Shown here: positions 14,200-22,700 of the stretch, piece by piece
How positions within the stretch are numbered: the first letter of the stretch is position 1
Layout of the letters: each line of letters begins with the position of its first letter
Assembly: GCA_044375105.1 (NCBI GenBank)
Contig: JBILNK010000051.1
Span: 1-25,071, forward strand
Reading direction: 5' to 3'
Length of the DNA stretch: 25,071 nt
Origin: JBIKLM01 sp044375105
GTDB taxonomy: Bacteria > Planctomycetota > UBA1135 > GCA-002686595
Notes under the pieces: generated by a model
The model's database searches: none
What the model was told of the DNA's origin: nothing
Seen by the model: only the letters and a program-made list of their open reading frames with translations
Translations under genes and position numbers: made by a program

Positions 14200-16572
14200 A
14201 TGCCGTCGCTTCCGCCCTTCACGCCCAAGGTTCTGCTCGTCTCCGTCTCTCGCCAAGGCCCGCGCGCCCGGGCGCTGCGCCTCCTGCGGGCCAGCTCCGC
14301 ATCCGCGGCCCTGCTGCTGTGCCTGCCCGCCGAAGCCCGCCTCCAGGGCCAGACGCCGGCCGCGCCCAAGGAGCCGCCCAAGCCGGGCGAAGCGCAGGCC
14401 GCGGGCTCGGCTCAATCGGGGGGCAGCCGCGCGGGCAGCGAGGCCTCCTCCGGCGAGGCGCCGACCTCGGAATCGATCGTGACCGCCCCGCGCGCCGGCC
14501 GCCTGGCGACGCAGTCGGGCCTTCAAGCGCAGGTCTTCAGCGCCGAGGAGCTGTACGCCACCGGCGAACACAACCTGCCGCGCATGATCGGCAAGGCCGC
14601 GGGCATCTTCGTCCAGGAGACCAACCTGGGCGGTGGCGCGCCGATCCTGCGCGGCTTGATCGGCAACCAGATCCTGGTGGTCGTCGACGGGGTGCGCCTC
14701 AACGACTCCTCCCTGCGCATCGGTCCCAACCAATACCTCAACACGATCGACCCGGCGATCGTCGAGCGCGTCGAGGTGCTGAAGGGGCCCAACTCGGTGC
14801 TGTACGGCTCCGACGCCCTGGGCGGCGTGATCCTGATCTGGACCAAGCGCCGCGCCAGCGGGGGACCCGATGGCCGGCCCTCCGAAGCGCCCGTGGCCGC
14901 CGAGCTCTCGACCCAGTTCCGCAGCCAGACCTCCGGCGGTTACCTGCATGGCGGGCTCTCCGGGGTCGAGCGGCTGTCGGCCGGTCGCAAGCTGGGATGG
15001 TACGCCGGGGTGACCGGAAGGCACTTCGACGACCTGGCCATCGGCGGCGATGAAGTCGCGGACCAGACCGGCTACGACGGCGGCGCGGGCTTCGTATCCG
15101 CGGACCTCGAGTTCGAGCCCGGTTCGGTGCTGCGCTACGCCGCGCGCCTGCATCGCGACAACGACGTGCCGCGCACGGACCGTCTGGTGGAAGGCTTCCC
15201 GACCGCCATCGGCGGCCCGCCCACGCCGCCCGCCGACCTGCTCAACAACTTCGCCGTCCAGCAATACTGGAGCCACCTCTTGTCCTACTCGGACGACCGG
15301 GCGGGCGACACCTTCGACCGTTTCCAGGCCCGCGCCTCCTACCGCGGCAGCAACGAACAGCGCGATCGCATCGGCGCCACCAGCGCCAACGTCCTGCGGG
15401 TCGAAGACGATCAGGTGCGCACCCTGGGTCTGGGGCTCGACTGGCAGGTGCTGGTGGCCGACACGCATCGCCTGACCTTCGGCGTGGACCTCGACCAGGA
15501 CCAGGTCGAGAGCTCGCGCTTCGACACCAACCTGACCACCAGCGCGGTCACCGAGCAGGCCGGGGCCTTCGCGCCCGACTCCGAGTTCGCCACCTATGGC
15601 GCGTTCCTGCAGGACGAGATCTTCGCCTTCGAAACGGTCGATCTGACCGCGGGGGTGCGCTACACCTACGCCGACTTCTCCTTCTCGCCCTTCGATCCTC
15701 CGGTGTCGGCCCTACCCAACGACGTGGGCGGCTCGGGCAGTTTCGATGCGCTCACCGCCAGCCTCGCGGCCGGCACCGACATCGACCAGAACTGGCGCTT
15801 GACCTCCTCGGTGGCCCAGGGCTTCCGGGCCCCCAACCTGGCCGACCTGGCGCGCAACGCCAACTTCTTCGGCGGCATCGAGCTGCCCAACCCGGACCTC
15901 GAGCCCGAAACCTCCCTGACCGGCGAGGTCGGCGTCGAATACCAGAACGCAGAGACCAAGGCCGGCGTGGGCTACTTCTACACGGGCCTCAGCGACGTGA
16001 TCGGGCGGGTCTTCGATCCCACGGCCACAGCCCTCCTGGGCGAAGACGCCTTCCTGCGCGTCAACCAGGGCCACGCCACGATCCATGGCATCGAGGCCCA
16101 GTTCGAACAGCGCTTCGGCCCGCGTTCGCCCTGGACCACGGACCTGGTCATGGCCTGGACCGAAGGCCGCCAGTACGACGACACGATCGATCCCGGCACC
16201 GGCGAGCAGCCCTTTTACGACGTGCCGTTCCGGCGCATCCCGCCGCTGCAGGGCACGCTCGGCCTCGAGTACTCGCCCGCCGCCGAGATGCTGGTCGCGC
16301 CGGCCGACACCCTGCGCCTGGCGATGCGCTGGGCCCTCGAACAGGACGACTTGAACCCCGGCGACATCACCGACCAGCGCATCGACCCCAACGGCACCCC
16401 CGGCTTCGCCGTCTTCGACTTCGGCTTCGAGGGCCGCCTGGGCCGGCGTCAGGATCTGGGGCGTTGGCGGCTGGTCTTCGAGAACCTGCTCGACCACCAG
16501 TACCGGATCCACGGCAGCGGCATCGACGCGCCCGGCTTCGGCGTGCTGCTGGCCATGGAATTCTGGTTCTGA
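14200..16572 (+). CDS. TonB-dependent outer-membrane receptor
   Basis: This 790-aa receptor has a plug and a 22-strand-type beta barrel for TonB-driven import of a ligand such as an iron complex, heme or cobalamin. A signal peptide is visible: basic residues to about 30, a hydrophobic core at 31-43 and an AEA cleavage site near 46. A Pro/Gly/Ser-rich stretch follows. The plug spans about 94-219: LPRMIGKAAGIFVQE, GGGAPILRGLIGNQILVVVD, GVRLNDSSLRIGPNQYLN and VERVEVLKGPNSVLYGSDAL. The barrel ends in aromatic Phe (LLAMEFWF), as outer-membrane proteins do. The plug pattern resembles heme/hemoglobin-type receptors, but the ligand cannot be assigned. The start at 14200 fits the signal peptide. tonB lies convergently downstream. 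The last codons are part of a 14-bp tandem repeat. Confidence 0.93.
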   Translation: MPSLPPFTPKVLLVSVSRQGPRARALRLLRASSASAALLLCLPAEARLQGQTPAAPKEPPKPGEAQAAGSAQSGGSRAGSEASSGEAPTSESIVTAPRAGRLATQSGLQAQVFSAEELYATGEHNLPRMIGKAAGIFVQETNLGGGAPILRGLIGNQILVVVDGVRLNDSSLRIGPNQYLNTIDPAIVERVEVLKGPNSVLYGSDALGGVILIWTKRRASGGPDGRPSEAPVAAELSTQFRSQTSGGYLHGGLSGVERLSAGRKLGWYAGVTGRHFDDLAIGGDEVADQTGYDGGAGFVSADLEFEPGSVLRYAARLHRDNDVPRTDRLVEGFPTAIGGPPTPPADLLNNFAVQQYWSHLLSYSDDRAGDTFDRFQARASYRGSNEQRDRIGATSANVLRVEDDQVRTLGLGLDWQVLVADTHRLTFGVDLDQDQVESSRFDTNLTTSAVTEQAGAFAPDSEFATYGAFLQDEIFAFETVDLTAGVRYTYADFSFSPFDPPVSALPNDVGGSGSFDALTASLAAGTDIDQNWRLTSSVAQGFRAPNLADLARNANFFGGIELPNPDLEPETSLTGEVGVEYQNAETKAGVGYFYTGLSDVIGRVFDPTATALLGEDAFLRVNQGHATIHGIEAQFEQRFGPRSPWTTDLVMAWTEGRQYDDTIDPGTGEQPFYDVPFRRIPPLQGTLGLEYSPAAEMLVAPADTLRLAMRWALEQDDLNPGDITDQRIDPNGTPGFAVFDFGFEGRLGRRQDLGRWRLVFENLLDHQYRIHGSGIDAPGFGVLLAMEFWF

Positions 16573-16602
16573 CCGGCTGGTTCTGACGGGCTGGTTCGAC
16601 GG
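16563..16602 (+). repeat. 14-bp tandem repeat spanning the receptor stop codon
   Basis: CTGGTTCTGACCGG (16563-16576), CTGGTTCTGACGGG (16577-16590) and a 12-nt partial CTGGTTCGACGG (16591-16602) follow head to tail. The first unit includes the last two sense codons and the TGA of the receptor, so the end of the gene has been copied downstream. Confidence 0.75.
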
Positions 16603-16636
16603 CTTGGGCGCAGCCCGAGTCCGTTCGTTTTCTTGG
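16584..16636 (+). repeat. Dispersed palindromic element, copy D (terminator-like)
   Basis: TGACGGGCTGGTTCGAC leads into the hairpin CTTGGGC-GCA-GCCCGAG (16603-16619), followed by a T-rich tail (CGTTCGTTTTCTTGG). It sits between the convergent receptor and tonB genes and looks like a functional terminator for the receptor. Confidence 0.7.
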
Positions 16637-16640
16637 ACCG

Positions 16641-17492
16641 TCAGCGCTGGCCGCTGCGCTCGAGCTCGAAGCGGAAGCGGTGCTCGAAGTGCGTGCCGGA
16701 GCCGGGCACGAAGCGCCAGCGCTGGATCGCTTCCAGGGCGGCCCGATCGAGCAGATCGAAGCTGGAGGATTCGAGCACTTCGGCGCTTTCCACGCGGCCA
16801 TCGGCAGCGATCCGGACGGCGACGAGCACGGCGCCCTGGCGGCGCAGCTGGATCGCGCGGGCCGGATAGACGGGCTCGGGGGCCTCGAGCAGCACCGGCT
16901 GCCCGGCGCCGCCGCCCGCGCTGCTCGAAGGCGCAGCGGGCGCGCCCTCCGTCGGGGCCGGGGTGGCCGGCTCCGCTGGCTCCGCCTGCTGCGGCGTCTC
17001 GGCGGCGTCGGCGACCGGAGCGCCGGAAGCGGCTCCATCCGCCGGGGCCGGGTCGGCCTGCTCGCCGGTCCGCGGTGCCTTGTCCGCGCGCTCCGGGCGA
17101 CCGTGCCGGGCGAGGTCCAAGGGCGGCTGCTGGCCCAGGGGGCTCGGCAACCAATCGGCCTCAGCCGCCTCGGGCTCCGGTGGCGGAGGCTCCTCGGAGG
17201 GGGCGGGCTCGGCCTGCGGCGGCTCGAATTCGAGCAGTTCGGGCCGGGGGGGCGCCGCTTCCAGGCTGGCCAGGGAAGCGCTGCTCTGTTCGCCCAGGGC
17301 CAAGCGGTAGCGCTCGGGTCCCCGACCGGCTGGCCGCTCGGGAGGTTGGCCCGGCAGCACGGCGGCTGCGATGGCGGCGCCATGCAGCCCCAGGGAGAGC
17401 AGCAGGGCGGAGACCCGGGCCCGCCGACGGACGCGGCCGCGGCGCAGCCGCCGCAGTTCGCGGGCGCTCGGATCGGGGGGGGGCAAGGGCAT
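16641..17492 (-). CDS. tonB: Energy-transducing protein TonB
   Basis: TonB links the inner-membrane ExbB/ExbD motor to outer-membrane receptors. The 283-aa protein has a cytoplasmic basic N-terminus and one membrane helix (about 27-46), RVSALLLSLGLHGAAIAAAV. The Ser33 and His37 spacing matches the conserved Ser/His pair of TonB. A long Pro/Glu/Ala-rich periplasmic spacer (about 75-200) follows. The C-terminal TonB domain (about 205-283) reads EPVYPARAIQLRRQGAVLV, RIAADGRVESAEVLESS and AALEAIQRWRFVPG. exbB and exbD are not in the window. It is convergent with the receptor gene and probably serves it, which is inferred from proximity. Confidence 0.93.
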   Translation of the reverse strand: MPLPPPDPSARELRRLRRGRVRRRARVSALLLSLGLHGAAIAAAVLPGQPPERPAGRGPERYRLALGEQSSASLASLEAAPPRPELLEFEPPQAEPAPSEEPPPPEPEAAEADWLPSPLGQQPPLDLARHGRPERADKAPRTGEQADPAPADGAASGAPVADAAETPQQAEPAEPATPAPTEGAPAAPSSSAGGGAGQPVLLEAPEPVYPARAIQLRRQGAVLVAVRIAADGRVESAEVLESSSFDLLDRAALEAIQRWRFVPGSGTHFEHRFRFELERSGQR

Positions 17493-17682
17493 GGGCGGGG
17501 GAGGCGGCGCCGGACCACCTTAGCGGTCGAGCGGGCGGCCTTGGGGATGCAACGCAGCGGCGGGCCAGCGGATCGATCGAGTTCAGGGCCGGGGTGTCGG
17601 GGGGGCGCCATGCTTCCTGGTGCATTCCTCCGGCGCGCCCCTGGTCGGCCGCTCGGCGATCGGCAACCGAGGCTGCCGTAGG

Positions 17683-18705
17683 TCAGCGCGGGGCCGCCGG
17701 GAGCGCCGCTCGGGCTGCGCTGCGCACGCGTTCCGCCAGCCGCTGCGGGTCGAGTTCGAGCAGGCTCGAATAGGCGGCGCGCCAGGCGGCTCGTTCGGCG
17801 GCGAGCTCGCCCTCCCGGCTTGCGTCGTCCCCGGATCCCGCGCCCGCAGCGGGGCGTCGGGACAGCCGCGCTTGGCGCTCGGCCAGGGCCTCGAAGCACA
17901 GGCTCAGCAGCAGTGCGGTGCCCAGCACGGTCGGGTGCAGCTCGTCCGCTTGCAGGAGTTCGTCGGACTCCCCGGGCTCGAAGGACCAGCCCGGCCCCGA
18001 CAGGGCGCCGTCGTTGTCGAGCGCCAAGGCCAGGTCCGCCAAGGGCACCACTGCCACGTCATCGCGCTCGCGGGCCCAGGCCGCCGCGCGTCGGTTGGCG
18101 GCCTCCAGCGTGGCGGCGTTCGGACGCAGTTTTTTCGGCAGCATCAGCTCGCTCGCGCCGGACATGTCCGGCAGATCGCCCAGCACCAAGGGCGCCGAGA
18201 TCCGCGCCCGCAGGCCGTCGATCAGGGCCAAGCCGCGCTCGAGAGCGGCCAGCCGCTGATCCTCCCGGCGATCGCCGTACACGAACCAGAACAAGAGGTC
18301 AGGCGCCAGCACCAGGGTCGGCTGGAACCGGGCCGCAGCTTCGATCTGAGCGCGCGCCGCCGGCTCGGCCTGCAGGAACAGGAGATGGTCCGCCAGGTCG
18401 AGCCGCTGGCGCGCGCTGGGGTCCGCGCTGCGCTCCGCCGCCGCTAGGAAATCCGCCAGGGACCGCTGCTCGCCGGACAGCTCGAGCGCCAGCCCGAACC
18501 CGTCGCTGACGCTGGCGCCCAGCAGGGCCACGCGCTCGAGCTGTTCGGCGGCCGCGGCGCGGCGGTCCGGTTCCGGCGGGGCCGCCGTGGGGCCCTGGGC
18601 CGCGCGCGGCGACTGCGCATGGCTCGCGCAGGCCTGCGCGAGCAGGAGCAGGCCTGCGAGCAGGGCCCGGGGGAACATCGGGGAGGGGGCTGGCTGGGTC
18701 GACAT
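17683..18705 (-). CDS. Exported SGNH/GDSL-hydrolase-like protein
   Basis: A 340-aa protein with an N-terminal signal peptide (FPRALLAGLLLLAQACASHAQ). The SGNH block I reads VALLGASVSDGFGLAL, with the likely catalytic Ser near residue 64. Near residue 253, DELHPTVLG supplies the Asp-x-x-His pair of block V. Other blocks are weak: VLAPDLLFWFVYGD and PLVLGDLPDM may correspond to the Gly/Asn regions. SGNH enzymes hydrolyse esters on lipids, sugars or cell wall polymers; the substrate is unknown. I chose the ATG at 18705 because the signal peptide begins directly after it; the frame stays open upstream but looks non-coding. A Cys in the signal region hints at a lipoprotein, but the lipobox is poor. 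Confidence 0.75.
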   Translation of the reverse strand: MSTQPAPSPMFPRALLAGLLLLAQACASHAQSPRAAQGPTAAPPEPDRRAAAAEQLERVALLGASVSDGFGLALELSGEQRSLADFLAAAERSADPSARQRLDLADHLLFLQAEPAARAQIEAAARFQPTLVLAPDLLFWFVYGDRREDQRLAALERGLALIDGLRARISAPLVLGDLPDMSGASELMLPKKLRPNAATLEAANRRAAAWARERDDVAVVPLADLALALDNDGALSGPGWSFEPGESDELLQADELHPTVLGTALLLSLCFEALAERQARLSRRPAAGAGSGDDASREGELAAERAAWRAAYSSLLELDPQRLAERVRSAARAALPAAPR

Positions 18706-19063
18706 GCTCGCGGCGCTTTCGATGGCGGTCCAAAGGCATGCGGACCCATGCAAGCCGCGGCGGGGGTCCGGCCCGAGACGACGATCCTTTCCGCCGCTCA
18801 GCCGCCTGCGGCTCGCTGCGCGGCGGCCCGCCCTGCCGGTCCGCTCTCCTGCGCGAGAGCCTTCGCGGTGCGTCCCGGCGCGAACGCCCGCCGGCGATAT
18901 CCCTGCGTCTACGGGAGCGGCGGCTGGCCGCCCCGCTCCCCCCGTGCCCCCCGTCTCCATGGAGCCGGTGTCCTGGCCGCTCGCCCGCATCCAAGCTCGG
19001 CGCGCTGCGATGCGCGTGGCTGGCAGGTCGCCGGGGCGGCCTCGAGCGCACGGACCGGTTTCC
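18706..19063. other. Intergenic region, no gene recognised
   Basis: About 360 bp upstream of the SGNH gene. Nothing gene-like is seen. Short open frames here are continuations of GC-driven frames. Confidence 0.4.
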
Positions 19064-19088
19064 GCGGCTCGGGCGACGCCCGAGCCGC
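19064..19088 (-). terminator. Strong 11-bp hairpin after the ferredoxin gene
   Basis: GCGGCTCGGGC-GAC-GCCCGAGCCGC (plus strand) is a perfect 11-bp stem with a 3-nt loop, 16 bp past the ferredoxin stop. Its core CTCGGGC...GCCCGAG is the same as in the dispersed palindromic element, so it may be a related fifth member. There is no T-tract. Confidence 0.65.
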
Positions 19089-19104
19089 AACCCGGATCAA
19101 GCGC

Positions 19105-19371
<267 letters not shown>

Positions 19372-19786
19372 GGCGGGGTGCGGGGTGGGCGCGAGCGGGG
19401 CTCGGCGCGCGGTGGGGGCGTTGGTGGGAGCGGTCGGAGAGGTGCGGCCGATGCGCCGCGCGCCCAGGGGCCCGGGGAGGGTCTGGGGGGCCTCGATCCC
19501 GGGCCGGGGACGCCGGTGGGAGCGGGCGGCAGATCCTAGGGCCAACACAGGGCATTGCAACGGCGCCAGCGGGGCTCCGCCCACCAAAACTGCCGTGAAC
19601 GGGAGCCCTTTGCGGGCGCCTCCCGGGCCCGCCATCGGGAGGCCCTCGGCGGCGGGACGAGGCGGCCTGGCGCTGGCCCAGAGCCCACGGGCCGGTCCCT
19701 GCGGGAGCCCCGTAGGCCGGGGCGGGCGGGGCCGCCGGTCGGGCCTCGCGGCCCGGGCGCCCTGCGCCGCTCGACCGGCCTGCGGC
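19372..19786. other. Intergenic region, no gene recognised
   Basis: About 415 bp between the ferredoxin start and the hyuA-like stop. I see G-rich runs but no promoter, RNA or repeat that I can support. Confidence 0.4.
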
Positions 19787-21814
19787 TCAGCTCTCCCGCT
19801 CGATGCACAGGTGCCCGCCGGCAGCGACCCGCGCGCGGAAGCCCGCCGGCAGCCAGGTGGTCGCCGTGTACTCCTCGATGCGCGCCGGCCCCGACAGCAG
19901 GGCGCCCGGAGGCAGGGCCTCGCGCCGCCAGCGTGGAACCTGGCGCCAGGCGCCGTCCGAATAGGCCCGCGCCTCGCCGAGCCGCGCGCTGTCCGGGGCG
20001 GCTCGCGCCGCGGGCTGCTCGAGCCGCGGGCGCGCGGGCAGTTCGAGGCCCAGCTCCAGGTCGAGTCCGCACAACTCGATCTCGGCGCCCTCCAGTCGGT
20101 AGCCGTAGAGGCGCTCGTGGGCGGCTTCGAACTCCGCACGCGGGTTGGGGCCCTCGGGGACGCGCAGCTCGTAGCTTTGGCCCGCATAGCGCAGCGCCAG
20201 GGCCCGCCGCTCGCGCAGCCGGCCTGCGGCGCGGCCGCCCAGCTCGGTCCAGAGGGCCGCTTCGGCCTCGGCGCGCAGGCTTTCGAAGCGGACGGCGCGG
20301 CGTGCGCCGTCCCAGCGCGCCAGCGGCTCGAACAGCGCCTCCGCACAGGAGCGCTCGGCCGCGGTGCGCGTCAATCCCCAGGCGGAGAGCGCGCCGGGCC
20401 AGCGCGGGACCACGGCCAGGGGCGCGCCGAGCTCGTCGAGCAGCGGCGCGGCGTGCAGGCCGCCGCCGCCCCCGAAGGCGATCAGCGCCAGGCGCCGCGG
20501 GTCGTGCCCGCGCTCCAGGGACATGACCTTGAGGGCCCGGGCCATGGCCGCGCGGGCGGCGCGGATGACCGCTTCGGCCGTGGCCAGGCTCGGCTGGCCC
20601 AGGGCGCCGCCCAGGCGCTCGAAGGCCGCCTGAACGCGCCCCAGGTCGAGGCCGACACCACCGGCCAAGAAGCCCCCCTCGCCGATGTGCCCGAGCAGGG
20701 CGTGCGCGTCGGTCAGGGTCGGCACTTCACCGCGGCCGTAGGCCACCGGACCGGGGTCGGCGCCGGCGCTCTCGGGGCCCACGCACAGCACGCCGCCCGC
20801 ATCGACCCGCGCCAGGCTGCCGCCGCCGCAGCCGATCGTGTGGATGTCCAGGCTCGGCACGGCGATCGGTTGGCCGGCCACGCGCGGGTGCTCGACCGCC
20901 GCCCGCACCCCGCGCCCACCGAGCTCCGCCTCGCAGCCGAGTTCTTGGAAGGCCACGTCGGTGCTGGTGCCGCCCAGATCGAAGGACAGGGCAGCGGGCA
21001 GGCCCAGGTCCGCGGCCACGGCGCGGGCCCCGATCGCGCCGCCGGCCGGCCCGGAAAGCAGCACGCGCACCGGCTCGCGGGCCGCGCTCTCCGCCGACAA
21101 GCGCCCGCCGCTTTGCTGCAGGAGCCACAGCCGCCGGCCCGCTAGGTGGGCCGCCAAGCCGGACAGGTAGCGCCCCATCAGGGGCGCCACCGCGGCGTTG
21201 ACCAGCGCGGTCGAGAAGCGCTCGTACTCGCGCGGCTCGCGGCACAGGTCCGCCGAGCAGGTCAGCGCCAGCCCGGGCCGCGCCAAGGCCCGCGCGATGC
21301 GCCGCTCGAGCTCGGGCGCGGCATAGCTGTGCAAACAGCAGATGGCCGCGCTCTCGACGCCCGCCGCGCACAGCCGCTGCGCGAGCTGTTCGAGCTCGGC
21401 CGGGTCGGGTCCGGGCCCCAGGTCGCTGCTCCGGCCGGGCTGGTAGGGCGACCGCTGGCCCGCTTCGAAACGCAGCTCCCGCGGGGCCAGGGGCGGGGGC
21501 AAGCGCGGCTCGAGGGCGTACAGGTCCGGGCGATCCTGGCGCCCGATCTCGATCAGATCGAGGAACCCGCGCTCGACGATCAGCGCCGTGCGCGCGATGC
21601 GCCCGGTCAGCAGGGCGTTCAGCGCCACGGTCGTGCCGTGCACCACCTCGGCGCCGGCCGTTCCCGAGCGGTCGAGCTCGGCCAGGCCGGCCCGCACCGC
21701 CGCCCCGGGGTCCGCAGGCGTCGACGGCAGCTTGAGGGCGCGCTCGCCGCCCTGGCCGTCGCTCTCGATCAGGTCGGTGAAGGTGCCGCCCGTATCGATG
21801 CCGATGGTCTTCAT
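19787..21814 (-). CDS. Hydantoinase/oxoprolinase family protein (HyuA-like)
   Basis: A 675-aa protein close to the usual length of HyuA, the ATP-binding subunit of ATP-dependent N-methylhydantoinase, 5-oxoprolinase and acetone-carboxylase-like enzymes. The N-terminal phosphate-binding loop is IGIDTGGTFTDLIE (residues 4-17). A second, actin-like loop, SFDLGGTSTDVAFQ, lies near 276. Between them are VVHGTTVALNALLTGR and FLDLIEIGRQDRPDLYAL, both typical. Further on are GCGGGSLARVDAGG and ALIAFGGGGGLHA. The C-terminal domain ends in RIEEYTATTWLPAGF, as in the family. HyuA normally works with HyuB, but no hyuB-like gene lies on either side. The substrate cannot be assigned. The start ATG at 21814 is at the expected place. 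Confidence 0.9.
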   Translation of the reverse strand: MKTIGIDTGGTFTDLIESDGQGGERALKLPSTPADPGAAVRAGLAELDRSGTAGAEVVHGTTVALNALLTGRIARTALIVERGFLDLIEIGRQDRPDLYALEPRLPPPLAPRELRFEAGQRSPYQPGRSSDLGPGPDPAELEQLAQRLCAAGVESAAICCLHSYAAPELERRIARALARPGLALTCSADLCREPREYERFSTALVNAAVAPLMGRYLSGLAAHLAGRRLWLLQQSGGRLSAESAAREPVRVLLSGPAGGAIGARAVAADLGLPAALSFDLGGTSTDVAFQELGCEAELGGRGVRAAVEHPRVAGQPIAVPSLDIHTIGCGGGSLARVDAGGVLCVGPESAGADPGPVAYGRGEVPTLTDAHALLGHIGEGGFLAGGVGLDLGRVQAAFERLGGALGQPSLATAEAVIRAARAAMARALKVMSLERGHDPRRLALIAFGGGGGLHAAPLLDELGAPLAVVPRWPGALSAWGLTRTAAERSCAEALFEPLARWDGARRAVRFESLRAEAEAALWTELGGRAAGRLRERRALALRYAGQSYELRVPEGPNPRAEFEAAHERLYGYRLEGAEIELCGLDLELGLELPARPRLEQPAARAAPDSARLGEARAYSDGAWRQVPRWRREALPPGALLSGPARIEEYTATTWLPAGFRARVAAGGHLCIERES

Positions 21815-22007
21815 CCGCGGCGCAGTATGCGGCCGATCGCCCGCGCCGAGATGCCGCGCTCCTGCCGCGCGGCCCCGCCGGCCCGCAGCTGCCCCGGAGG
21901 CCCAGCGGGACCCCCTGCCGTTCCCCCGGGCCGACCGCGACGGGGCGGGGGCGTCCGCGGGGCGCGGGCCGGCCCCCGATCCGCTAGGCGCTGGGCGGGG
22001 GCCGGGC

Positions 22008-22013
22008 TACCTT
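22008..22013 (+). promoter_or_regulatory. Candidate -10 element of plsY (leaderless or very short leader)
   Basis: TACCTT lies 6 nt before the plsY ATG, the spacing expected for a leaderless transcript. No Shine-Dalgarno sequence or good -35 box is seen. Confidence 0.3.
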
Positions 22014-22019
22014 CTGGCC

Positions 22020-22697
22020 ATGCCCCTGACCGCTGCCTGGCTCGGCTTCCACGCGCCCGATGGGGTCGGCTGGGTCTACCTGCTCGGCAGTTACCTGTTG
22101 GGGGCCGTGCCGTTCAGCTTCCTGCTGGTGCGGCTGATCAAGGGCATCGACCTGCGCACGGTCGGCAGCGGCAACATCGGCGCGACCAACGCCATGCGCG
22201 TGCTCGGGCGCCCCCTGGGCCTGCTGGCCTTCGCCCTCGATTGCCTCAAGGGCTTCGCGCCGGCCGCCCTGGCCGGCCTGTGCGCGCCTCCGCAGCAGGC
22301 CAGCTCCCTGGCGGTCCTGGCCGGCGCCGCGGCCGTGCTCGGCCACGTTTTTCCGGTCTACCTGGGCTTCCGCGGGGGCAAGGCGGTCGCCACGGGCTGC
22401 GGCGCGATCCTGGGCCTCGACTGGGCCGTGTTCGTGGGCGGCGGGCTGGTTTGGCTGGCGCTGCTCTGGCTCGGCCGGATGGTCAGCTTGGCCTCCCTGG
22501 GGATGTGCGCCGCCTTCGTCGGCGTGGCGCTGCTGCGCCGCGCGGGCGCCGGCTACGGCAGCGAGGTGGCCGTGGGCTGCGCCGGGCTGTTCCTGCTGGT
22601 GCTGGTGCGCCACCGCGCCAACATCGGCCGCATCCTGCGCGGCGAGGAGCCCAAGGTGGGCCGGCGCCGCGCTGCGGCGGCCGCGGCCAACGAATGA
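22020..22697 (+). CDS. plsY: Acyl-phosphate:glycerol-3-phosphate acyltransferase PlsY
   Basis: PlsY transfers an acyl group from acyl phosphate to glycerol-3-phosphate at the inner membrane, the first step of phospholipid synthesis. The 225-aa polytopic protein has all three conserved loops. Motif 1 is TVGSGNIGATNAMRVLGR (near 49-58), with Ile where Pro is usual. Motif 2 is GHVFPVYLGFRGGKAVATG (near 108), with Ala where the second Gly of GGKGVAT is usual. Motif 3 is VRHRANIGRILRGEEPKVG (near 197). Both substitutions are conservative. The ATG at 22020 gives a normal N-terminal helix. gpsA follows after 3 bp, so product and substrate supply are encoded together. Confidence 0.95.
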   Translation: MPLTAAWLGFHAPDGVGWVYLLGSYLLGAVPFSFLLVRLIKGIDLRTVGSGNIGATNAMRVLGRPLGLLAFALDCLKGFAPAALAGLCAPPQQASSLAVLAGAAAVLGHVFPVYLGFRGGKAVATGCGAILGLDWAVFVGGGLVWLALLWLGRMVSLASLGMCAAFVGVALLRRAGAGYGSEVAVGCAGLFLLVLVRHRANIGRILRGEEPKVGRRRAAAAAANE

Positions 22698-22700
22698 ATC

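Noticed and set aside
18706..18990. Longer start for the SGNH-like gene
   Set aside because: A typical signal peptide begins just after the ATG at 18705, so a further 95-residue Gly/Arg-rich leader is unlikely.
19372..20346. Upstream extension of the ferredoxin frame (413 codons in total)
   Set aside because: The FdxA family begins MTYVI at 19371. The extension runs into sequence overlapping the hyuA-like gene and is low-complexity.
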